Below are positions 1-9,700 of a DNA stretch of 64,000 bases, piece after piece. Source of the stretch: Amyelois transitella. Taxonomy: Eukaryota; Arthropoda; Insecta; Lepidoptera; Pyralidae. Made by a program: the position numbers and the translations under genes. Where the stretch lies: the NCBI RefSeq assembly GCF_032362555.1, contig NC_083524.1, positions 2,590,001-2,654,000 on the forward strand, given 5' to 3'. The notes under the pieces were generated by a model. That model was given only the letters and a program-made list of their open reading frames with translations. It made no database searches and had not been told where the DNA came from. Every line of letters begins with the position of its first letter. The first letter of the stretch is position 1.

Positions 1-540
1 TAAAACTGTTTCTTTTTCACACAAATTTGCATGTACCGGTATCAATACCAAAGAGGTAATTATTTCTAAGTATTGTCCTAAAAATGAAGTGATGGAAAAA
101 AATGGCTTCCCAAAAATACCCGATTTTAAGTCGGATGACAATAAAGAAATGCTTTGTCTACGCTGTGAATATCCGTGATCTCAAATTCTCGATAAAGAAC
201 CTTAATGGTACATGCCTTATCAATGTTTGTGTAGAGCTCTACCATAGAAATCGGAATAATATGAGACTATAGAAATGGCTAGTACTGATAAACGTGACCA
301 TAACGTTTTGACAATGGCAGTTTATAACTGCGCAATAAAAGACGACGACACGTCATTTCTATAGTTTCGAGTACAGTGGGCCACATAGGAAATTATACCA
401 CCATCGTACTGTAGAATCAAAAATGATTTAATTTTCTATTCGGCCGATTGTACAATAAATTATTTCTATTCTCTTATATGATTCCGAACTGTATGCTTAC
501 AGAGCAAAATTTTTGGTAAGTAACGCAATTTGTAACCTTA
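1..540. other. Intergenic, nothing recognised
   Basis: AT-rich sequence downstream of the 3' end of the RBM41-like gene. I see no coding frame, RNA gene or repeat family here that recurs elsewhere in the window. Confidence 0.5.
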
Positions 541-542
541 AA

Positions 543-548
543 TTTATT
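543..548 (-). terminator. Poly(A) signal of the RBM41-like gene
   Basis: AATAAA on the minus strand, only a few bases beyond the stop codon at 553-555. If it is used, the 3' UTR is very short. Confidence 0.55.
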
Positions 549-552
549 TACA

Positions 553-3500
553 TTATGTGTACTCTTCTTCTTCTCCGCTCTCCTCCTCTCCTTCATCTTC
601 TTCTTCAGTCTCGTAAGCGTCTTCTCTGTTTGTATTGTTGTTTCTCCCAAACTCCGCTATGATCGGCCTTCCGCACATTATTGTACCGTTGACTTCCTCC
701 AACGCTTGGATAGCTATGTCCTCACCTGGAAGAGAAATTGATAATTTTAGTGACATCTTCTTTATTAAGGATATGCATGTACCACGAGAGAAGCCGTGGC
801 GGGACGTTAGTGCATATATAAAAGAGGAAACTGACTGAATGATTGACTGACCTGACCTGCCACATATCAACACAGTCCACACCACTGGGTCTATTTGAAA
901 TTAGGCATGTATGTACTTAATTAGGTCTAGAGGTGCACTAAGATAGGATTACATTAAATTCCCGCGGGAACGAGAATTAACAGGATTTTTAGCAGGCGGA
1001 GCGCTCGTTTATTTTATTCCGCACATGTTTTTTCTGCCACACCTTACTTTCACTCCCATACATTAGCGTTGGCACAAACCAACCTCTATGCACCGCCAGA
1101 TAAACCTTTTTGTATAGCTCTTCATTTATAAGGGCACTCCAAGAGGAAAAAGGCCTGATTTCACTTGTTCTCGTGTAATAACTAGATTTTTCAAATTCAT
1201 GGTCAAGGGCGCATCCCGGGCTCTTATCCAACGCCGTAAGGACGTTGGGAATCCGGATAAACACCAGTACCATGATGATTTTCATACTGGTTCTAGCCTA
1301 AATTTATCCTAACTACAGTCGATACGCTAAAAAGTGGTGAAGTTGTAACCGGTACTAAAGTCAGGAGGAAGAAAGAGTAAATATGCTTGTAGGCAACCTT
1401 CTTGCTAGACGCCATAGCAACGGTTGCCATGGTTTTGTTAGTGAGTTATGTCAAAAATAATTTTTATTGTAAAAGCTTCTCAATTTTTATGTTCATAATA
1501 TAATTATTTTAAACAGATTATTTTCTCCTCTTTTCCCCTTCTTTCTTCTGTAGGAATTAAATAACTTTTTAACTATACTTCCTACAACTGGTGACCCCGA
1601 CGTAATCTGCATTATGGCAAACTGGCCCTCCACTTGCGCGAACCATATCGCCGGTTTTTCAGGCCAAAACGGAGGAATTTTCATATGTGCGATTATATTA
1701 TACTGATTATTTCTCTCCTCTTTTCTCCTTCTGTAGGAATAACTAACTTTTATAACTATACTTCCTACAATGCTTATAAGAAGAATAAGGTTACTTACTG
1801 GTAAAAGAAACAAATGCCTGCCCCCTCATACGTCCGGTGAGGAGGTCCACATTGATCGGGCCTCCGTTAGACATCATAAACTGGTTGAACAGCAGAGCTA
1901 GCTGCTCTCGGGTCACTGAGGAAGCCAAGTTCTTGAGGTACAACACCTGATGAAGAAATCTTGAATTTAATAGATGACACGAGTTTCAACGTCGATGGTC
2001 TAGCGGTTGAAGTGCTTGAATGAAAATACGTGATGAAAACGTAGGCTCAGGTGCAAATCCTAAAACGGCCATTTATAATGTCGTTCGTACATAGCCCCGT
2101 TACATTAGTTTAATTGCTAACCAATGCTGTTACGGTGAGGAAAAATATTGTGAAGACACATTCAGGCAACTGTATGTGTTACCATGATCCAATAAGTGTT
2201 AGTTTTCCCTGCAAAGGTTGCATAGGTCAGCTTCGTGTGAAAACCTGACTCACCCATGCCAAATTCGTGGTCACAGGCAGACCCCAAGCTCGTCTCCAGC
2301 AAGATGAGGACTCAACCGGGACTATACCTATCATACATCATGACGATGTTTGTTTGACCTTGGGTAATTATCTATCATACATCATGACGAATTAAGGTCA
2401 AACATAGGTTACTTTTTCGTCTGGGCAAAAGCTATTAAGCTCGTTCTACCATAACAATATAGAAAAATTTTAAAGACCTACCTTGGACGGTATCCCAGGC
2501 TCATAGTCTTTAAACCTGTCAATTTTCCTAATATCGTCCAAAGACATCTGTGTGCCTTCCAACAGCTCCCTCTCAGCGTTATTCACCGGAGCTACAATTT
2601 CCACCGCTTGATACTCCTCCTCGTGGACACACCCGCAGTCTCCTGGCAAGGCCTCCAGCCTCACAATCTTATTGTTCCTTATTGAATACATCACAGGTTT
2701 TTTCTCAGACGGACCTATAATAGGAATGTCAACGTTCTTTGGCTTTGGTAATTCTTTCACATCCCACAGACTGCCTTCTCTATTCACCGTTGGAACGGGA
2801 GCTGTTGGGATCTCAATGTGGCCGTCTTGGTTAAGTATTTTCTCTTTACTCCGTTCGAATCGACGTAACTCTTTTCTCCTTTTACTAAGAGGTGTGACAT
2901 CGCCGTCTAAGTGACCGAATAAGTTTTGTTCAATCTCCTTGAGGTTGTTCATCGGGTGATTCGGGTCTGGGTAAATGGTGATAGGTTTGTCTCGGAGCCT
3001 CTCGAATACATCAACAGATGGTGGGGATGATGTGCTCGGATTGTCTTTGGATTCTTGACTGAAAAAGAAATAAATAATAAATATATACGGGACAAATTAC
3101 ACAGATTGAGTTAGCCTCGAAGTAATTTCGAGACTTGTGTTACGAGATACTAACTCAACGATACTATATTTAATAATAAATACTTATATAGATAAACATC
3201 CAAGACCCAGGCCAATCAGAAAAAGTTCTTTTCCTCCGGTGTCACAGACAAGCGTACAACCGCTGCATCACAGAGGCCGTCAATGAAAATAACTTTTTGA
3301 CACATTTTTTTAACTTTTCAAAATATTAAGAGTCCATCTACCAGAATCCACGAGCTTGCATGAAAAGAGTACTGAATGTTGATAAAACAAAAGCGGAAAG
3401 ATGTTAAAGCTGCTTACCACTCTGTGAAAGTGACCTGACTTTTTGCATGTATGTACATATACTATATCACCCTCGAAGTAAGAAGATATATCTCTGGACT

Positions 3501-5047
3501 TGTGCCCATAAATAAGTATCTGCCTTATCAATATCAAAATAATCTTCTGATACAATAATTAAAAAAAAAGGCTCTGGATTTTTATCAGCATCCAGGTAAC
3601 AGTGATGTAAAGATGAGACTAAGCTCATATCAAAACAACATGAAGATACGACCTACCTCACCGTCTTATCATAATCACTAATCTTCTCATATATAGACTC
3701 CAATTTTCTTTTGAGAGCTGACGCTTCTACTTTTGGTTTCTCCACACCGTTTTCATTGTCCCTGTATAACTTAACTTCCTCTGAAGACAGGCCGGCCTTC
3801 TTCAATTTATCCAACATACGTATTTCAGCCTCCGCCCTTCGGAGATCTTCAATTGTTGAAATCCCGTAAGTCATTATGGGCAAGACTTCGGTGGACCTCT
3901 CAAACTCCTTGGGCATTGTTTGGGAACTAAAATAGAGAGAGATAACTATAGTTTGTACAACATAATTGTGGTTGAATCGGTAAGGCTTAAAATTTCGTGA
4001 TGTGCAGAAAGGCATAGGTTCGAATCCCATCTATGCCATGTACAAATGATATTCTTAGATTTTTTATGTAACGCTGTGATGTTTGAGTTTGCTACATTAA
4101 TAAAAGTTTTTTTTTTAACTTTGTAGCTGTCATCCTTTGAAAAACTATTTTCACCACAATACCAGAATTCTGGTATTAATACTGATATTGAATTATTTTC
4201 CGTAATAGATACAGGTATTTGGCAGCCCTAATCTTTATCCCTTATGGGATAGACAGAGCAAGGTCCTAAAAATTAAAACAGCCATGTTCAGCTGTATGAG
4301 ATTTAAATAGTGACAGAATGCTGGCCCATCACCTAAAAGAAGAATCCCAAATTTGTTGACTTACTAAAAATTAAGAGATACTCAGCGGGCATACATTATG
4401 TTTTTAATTGCAACCAGCTGCTTCTTTTCCTTAGCAGATTGTAAAGGTTTATCAAGGGATGAAGACAATAATTTGGAGATCCTTCTTTGTTGACATTATT
4501 TTTAAGACTTTTCCTGTTTATGTTAGTAATTTGTTATTTATATAAATAACTAACTTTTATACTCTGCGTGATTCTACACACTCCACACTATATGGGAAAA
4601 ATTATGGAGTTTGATTTAGTGGTTTAACTGTGAAGAGGTACAAACAAACTCATATTTGGATTTTATATTAATAAAAATAATATAAGTAGTATTACTATAT
4701 GAATAAAGCAATTCAACTAATTTATAAACCCAAGCAAGTCCTTATTATGATAATTATTATTATCACTCATCCATTTCTGCCATATGAAAATGTAGATTAT
4801 TAATAAATAACATTTCATAATCATGTATTATTTCTGAATGCTCAAAAGATTTTCAATATTTTACATTAAATTCCCTTTGATTATACCAGGAAAAGAAAGT
4901 TATTCATGGCGTTTTTATAGTCAGGTTGGTTAAATAATTCAAGATTATAGCAACTGGTGTATGTAAGTGATAAATATAGTATATTAATGTACTTCTAATG
5001 TGCATAAACAATAATAAAAGTGATTAATAATGTAGTACATACCTCAT
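553..5047 (-). CDS. RBM41: RBM41-like RNA-binding protein, 5 coding exons
   Basis: Exons on the minus strand: 5047-5043, 3926-3657, 3058-2482, 1946-1799 and 725-553. They sum to 1173 nt (390 aa plus stop), with GT-AG junctions in matching phase. The first coding exon supplies only ATGAG, giving a start of MSSQTMPKEF. The N-terminal half is charged and probably helical. Residues before the RRM read DYEPGIPSK, then VLYLKNLA (RNP2-like, about residue 285) and MRGQAFVSF (RNP1-like, about 324). The RRM ends in ALEEVNGTIMCGRPIIAEFG, and the tail is very acidic. RRM type, position and overall length fit RBM41, a paralogue of the U11/U12 65K protein (RNPC3) reported to bind minor-spliceosome snRNAs. 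RNPC3 itself is less likely because there is only one RRM and the linker matches RBM41. Introns hold SINE, LINE and LTR-element debris. Confidence 0.88.
1000..1130 (-). mobile_element. RTE-like LINE fragment (RT C-terminal region)
   Basis: The minus strand encodes VPTLMYGSES and VWQKKH, the block that also occurs at 17460-17515. It is a decayed fragment in the last intron of the RBM41-like gene. Confidence 0.7.
1526..1770. mobile_element. LTR-retrotransposon relic with gag-like peptide
   Basis: Two copies of a roughly 55-bp sequence ending ACTATACTTCCTACA (1526-1588 and 1714-1770) flank a segment. On the minus strand that segment encodes KIPPFWPEKPAIWFAQVEGQ, which resembles the start of insect gypsy-type Gag. 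The left copy is followed by CTGGTGACCCCGACG, resembling the leader or primer-binding region of such elements. The two parts lie in opposite orientations, so this is a rearranged remnant. Confidence 0.5.
1990..2320 (+). repeat. tRNA-like SINE, family C
   Basis: Contains a tRNA-like GGTCTAGCGGTTGAAG start, a degraded B-box region and a body (CTAACCAATG, then TTCAGGCAACTG, then CCTGCAAAGGTTGC) that recurs at 6060, 25690, 39125, 48975 and 56165. Lies in intron 3 of the RBM41-like gene. Confidence 0.65.
3075..3285 (-). repeat. tRNA-derived SINE, family B
   Basis: Minus-strand copy of the GCCTCTGTGGCGCAGCGGT-headed SINE. The part with the B box is missing, but the body with CTTGGATGTTTATC and the AT-rich tail remains. 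It lies just upstream of exon 3 of the RBM41-like gene. Confidence 0.75.
3970..4045 (+). repeat. tRNA-like SINE fragment, family C
   Basis: A short segment with the B-box-like GGTTCGAATCCCATC and the tRNA-like head. It abuts the 5' side of RBM41 exon 2. Confidence 0.55.
4046..5040 (-). other. RBM41 intron 1, mostly unique AT-rich DNA
   Basis: No coding segment seen. The perfect 18-bp palindrome ATACCAGAATTCTGGTAT at about 4161 is the only structure noted, apart from a short diverged family A-like piece near 4235-4350. Confidence 0.5.
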
Positions 5048-5224
5048 GATTAAAATTATGTCGCTTTGAAGAACACAAGCGTCTAAGTAATTACATATTC
5101 ATTTTAAATGAAATTGATATGTAATTACAGCTGATTTTACAACACAAATTATTTAGAAAAAAACCACGGAGCAACCAAACTCAGAAAATAGTACACAGAA
5201 CAGAAATGAATAGTATGACTATGA

Positions 5225-5300
5225 GTATGAATCGATATTTTGTTGGATGATTGACAGTAGTGTTACTGCTCTATAGTCAATGTCAACTATCGATAAACGT
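5225..5300. promoter_or_regulatory. TATCGATA-type motifs upstream of RBM41
   Basis: ATCGATAT at 5231-5238 and AACTATCGATA at 5285-5295, about 180-250 bp upstream of the RBM41-like start codon. They match the Drosophila DRE (TATCGATA) and BEAF (CGATA) promoter motifs. Function here is inferred. Confidence 0.4.
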
Positions 5301-5384
5301 TTCGTAAGTTTGAAAAACTAGGTACCTACAAAAAAATATATATTATAAATTAAATGTTTCGGTTTATTGTGTTTAAAGTAAAGA

Positions 5385-5757
5385 AATCTTTTGTTGAGGA
5401 AGAAGATATAGTGACAGGAATAGGAAAGGAAAGGGTATGTTAAGATGGTTTGACCATGTGGAAGGCATAAATGCAAGCGAGTTGACTAAGCAAATATATA
5501 AGAAACGTGAATAAAGAGGTTGGAGTTGAAAGGCCTAGATGAACATACCTAGACCTAGATAACATACATCAAACTAAGGACGTCCTGGCGAATGGTCGGG
5601 TCAAAAGTACCTAAAACCGCCTAGCTCACATGAAAAGAGTTATCAATGTGGACGACGACGTGAAATTGCGTGAGCAGGGATTGACAGTTGCAAGTTAAAA
5701 AAGTATGTTATCTCTACCTACCCCTCCGGGTAAGAGGCATTACTTTATGTATGTGTG
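5385..5757 (+). mobile_element. RTE-like LINE 3' fragment
   Basis: Decayed C-terminal RT region (bases equivalent to the peptide RWFDHVEG), followed by the typical 3' end TCTCTACCTACCCCTCCGGG and a TATGTATG tail. Lies between the divergent RBM41 and ENOX genes. Confidence 0.75.
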
Positions 5758-5849
5758 CTTTTGACAATATTTTAAATAAATATAGTAAAAGTATACGCAA
5801 GTAATTCATGTGGCAGGTTCAAATTCTACCTCGGTCATCTACCAATGAC

Positions 5850-6050
5850 TATTTTCTTCACTACATAGTATAAAACAAAGTTGCTATTTTAGTCTGTTTG
5901 TCTGTATGCTTAAATCTTTAAAATTACGCAACGGATTTTGATGCGATTTTTTGTAACAGGTAGAGTGATTCAAGCGGAAGGTTTTTATGTATAATGTATA
6001 ATATATATAATTTTGCACCCGTGCGAAGCCGGGGCGGGTCACTAGTAATT
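5850..6050 (+). repeat. Interspersed repeat, second copy at 50945-51210
   Basis: The stretch from ACTACATAGTATAAAACAAA to GAAGCCGGGGCGGGTC is nearly the same in both places, including the ending CTAGTAAT. Confidence 0.7.
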
Positions 6051-6059
6051 TTATACATT

Positions 6060-6285
6060 GGTTAGAGTTCTAACCAACCAATGCAAGGGAAAACATCGTT
6101 CGGTAACTTGCACATTCAAGCAACTGAATGTGTAACCATGTTCGAATAGGCATTAGATTCCTGCAAAGGTTGTAGAGATCAGATGGGAGTTGCTTCGTGT
6201 AAACACCTTATTCCACCCAATCCAGGATCGTAGTCGTAAAGAGGTTGCTGGATGTAACTGCGACTAACGCCAGGAGAAAGAAGAA
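6060..6285 (+). repeat. tRNA-like SINE 3' half, family C
   Basis: Shares ACCAACCAATG, TTCAAGCAACTGAATGTG and CCTGCAAAGGTTG with the other family C copies. Confidence 0.6.
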
Positions 6286-6337
6286 TGATGACATATTAGT
6301 AGTATCAATAGAATATGTTATCCATTCATGAAGTTAA

Positions 6338-6365
6338 ACTATCGATAGGCAAACTACCGATAGTT
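6338..6365. promoter_or_regulatory. Inverted pair of TATCGATAG-type motifs upstream of ENOX
   Basis: AACTATCGATAG (6338-6349) faces CTACCGATAGTT (6354-6365), about 370 bp upstream of the ENOX start codon. This is the same motif type as upstream of the divergent RBM41 gene, suggesting shared promoter architecture. Confidence 0.4.
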
Positions 6366-6735
6366 AAACAGCCAACACTAGTGGACACCATGTTGTTAAT
6401 TTCCCTTTGACATACGATGTCATGATTGACATTGACAACTTGTGCTTGTCATGCAAAGACAAAAAATATGTGTTTGTTCTTGTAATCTACGTGTTGTGCA
6501 ATTTTTTCACAACACAAGACCAAACATTTCATTGGTACATGGTGGCTTGTTTTTTGTATGTACATATTTCTCTGACATTGTATTGTATTTCTGTGTGTTG
6601 TATTTTGCATATTTATTTTCATTTATATATTTTCCATGCGCATTTTAAAAACAGAATTTGCTGTTTTCAATAATTGATACATCGTCACATCAAAAGCTAA
6701 GCAAGCGTCGGGCTCCACTCGCGCCACAGTTCGTC

Positions 6736-9700
6736 ATGAATTCTTGGGTAAACGAGTACCCCGGCATGCCGAACCAATTCGGTATACCCATGAACCAAAT
6801 GATGGGGATGATGCCCAATCCAATGGTGATGATGCAAGAAATGCCCCAGCAAATGAGTGGTAACCAGCCGCCTGAAAACGTGCCTCCTCTTATCGGTCCT
6901 GTTGCGCCAGAAGGTTTCGTGGCAGGCAACAGTAATGATGCAAATGATAAGGACGGGGATGACAATGCTAAACTACAACATGAAAAGACTCAGAGAAGCT
7001 CTAATCGTAACGATAACAGAAGAGATCGAGATTTTCGTGATAGAGGTACATTTATTTTACACATACATTTATTGTACACTAATTTTATTAAGTACAATAA
7101 CACGTCTGTGGTTCTGCTCGATTCTCAGTATACTCCTAGACCACTAAGGAAGCTACATGCCAAACTTCAAAAAGATCTAACGGTTTTGTCTCAGTGTGCC
7201 CAAGCACCCAATACCTAATATAGTATATCCCTTTAGAAGGATTTAATAAAATAATAATAACAATAAAATTATGCTTTAGTTATTGGTTACAATACACTCT
7301 CTAAATAAATACTATACAAAAATAAATTTTTATAAAAGTAGAACTGTAGCCATTACAAACTACAACTATTAAGAACAAAGTTGCGGGCAATACCCTAAAA
7401 GTGATGTCTTTCAGACCGTGGCCGAAAGCGTTCCAGATCTCGTGACCGGAATGAAAGGATGGGAAGGAACAGGGATGACAGGAGTCGTCGCCGCACCAAA
7501 TGGGATAATGGGCAAAGTCAGCCAATACCTGATCAGGGAATCAGTCCAGGAATGAACCCGGTTATAAATCACGGAATGAATCCTGGTATGACTCCCGGAA
7601 TGAATCCTGGGATGAATCCTCCAATGGCAAATATGATGATGCCCGCAGGTAAATGATCCTTTTTTTATGATACAAATTAATCATGAATGAAAAGGTTTGT
7701 AACATACATGAAATTACGCCTTTTTCCTACTTTCTCCTCTGTGCCTTGGATTTAATATTTTCCTCTCATATAAGTAATGTTTTTCTTTTCAAGATCATAA
7801 TTAGTTTTTATTTACATATGTACCAAAATTGAAATTAATTATTAGATACATAAGTGATTGTTAGTAAGTAAAATGAACTTTAATTGTTATTTTAGGCATG
7901 ATGCCATTCAACAGCAACATGATGGGGCAGCCGCCAATGGACATTCAAAATGCTGGCAACATGCCAAACATGTCGCACATGGGCAACATGGGCCCCATGC
8001 CCAACATGCCAATGCCCGGCATGAACATGATGCCAGGCATGAACATGATGCCCGGTATGAATATGATGCCAAACATGATGGATCAGAACATGATGATGAT
8101 GATGCAGAATCAACCCATATACGTGGCCGATGGAGTCCTACTTCCACCTATACCGGGTTCGTCGACACCTAACCGTAGAGAAAAACCAGACGGCTGCAAG
8201 ACGATATTCATTGGTGGTCTACCGAATGGCATTAGGCAAGAGATTATAACTGAGTTGTTTCAACGTTTCGGTAATATTATCGGTGTGAAGTTACACAGGC
8301 AGGGTGTATGCCATGTGCGTTATGAGAAACATGAGAGTGTTGAAGAGTCGTTTGTGATGACCGGATGGCGATTCAGATATTCAGATCAGTCGGATAATGA
8401 AGCAACTACGCTGTTCATTGATTACGCTTTGGTAAGTTTGTTTTGCAAGCTTTCTATAATTTGTAAGCTCACTCATCTTTATTGCCCATAAAAAATTATA
8501 TATGTAGTAAGTGCCTCTTTCTTATTTTTGTTTTGTTACCTACTTAAATTTTGCAATCTGGCAATTATAAATTACAAAATATTCTAATTGCAAAGGTTTT
8601 AAATCGCAACAACTAATTATCGCAAAGTGGGTTTCACGGAAGCAATTTATTTGCTGTACCAAAAGCATTCTATTTACGTTACAAGTTTTTAATCATTTGT
8701 TTTTCAGAACCGCGAGGACCAAGCTGAGTTCGAGCGTAACAAGCGCAGACGCGAGCCGACGCCGCCTCGAGTGGAAATGTTCAGTCCGGCCTCGCTCACC
8801 GCAATCTGTGAGAAGATCAAGACAGACGACCAGTTTGCTGAGGCCGCACCTGTGAGTATGAATGGTTGAGCGGAACGAGCGTAGTTCGAGCGCAACGAGC
8901 GTAGTTTGAGTGCAAAAAGCGGAGCCTCACGTGGAAATGTTCAGCCCGGTATCGTTCACCGCAATCTATGAGAAGATCAAGACAGACGACCAGTTTGCTG
9001 AGGCCGCACCTGTGAGTATGAATGGTTGAGCGGAACGAGCGTAGTTCGAGCGCAACGAGCGTAGTTTGAGTGCAAAAAGCGGAGCCTCACGTGGAAATGT
9101 TCAGCCCGGTATCGTTCACCGCAATCTATGAGAAGATCAAGACAGACGACCAGTTTGCTGAGGCCGCACCTGTGAGTATGAATGGTTGAGCGGAACGAGC
9201 GTAGTTTGAGCGCAAAAAGCGCAACCTCACGTGAAAATGTTCAGCCCGATATCGCTCGGCGCAATCTGTGTGAAGATCAAGACAGACGACCAGGTTGTTA
9301 AAGCCTGTGAGTTTGAGCGTAACGAGCATAGTTTGAGCGCAATGAGCGGATTATGAGCGTAAGAAGCGGAGCCACGCTTGCTGCGCTCATAACGAAGTAA
9401 TGCGTGCAAATGTTTAATCTAGCCAGACAACATTTTTTATGTCATGTGAGATTTAACTGTCCCCAATCGCTCACACATGATATATTTTAATAACTAATAT
9501 TTCGCCGCAAATCACAACATTTTATGTTTCTTTACCAATCAAGATCAAATCACCGGCACGAATGTTTCCGCGCATTCTCACTGACAAACGAAAAATAATT
9601 TTTCCTCAACGTGTTTTATAAATGTTTAATTGCAGACATTGGCCGCATGGCTGGAACGTGGGGAATGCAACAAGAAAAACGCGAACACTTTCTATTCGCT

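Noticed and set aside
553..885. A single 110-codon gene on the minus strand
   Set aside because: Only 553-725 is exon. The upstream part is intron sequence ahead of a clear TTCCAG acceptor, and it is not RRM-like.
7892..8147. Minus-strand His-rich and Ser/Cys-rich frames
   Set aside because: They are shadows of the repetitive ATG-rich coding of ENOX exon 3.
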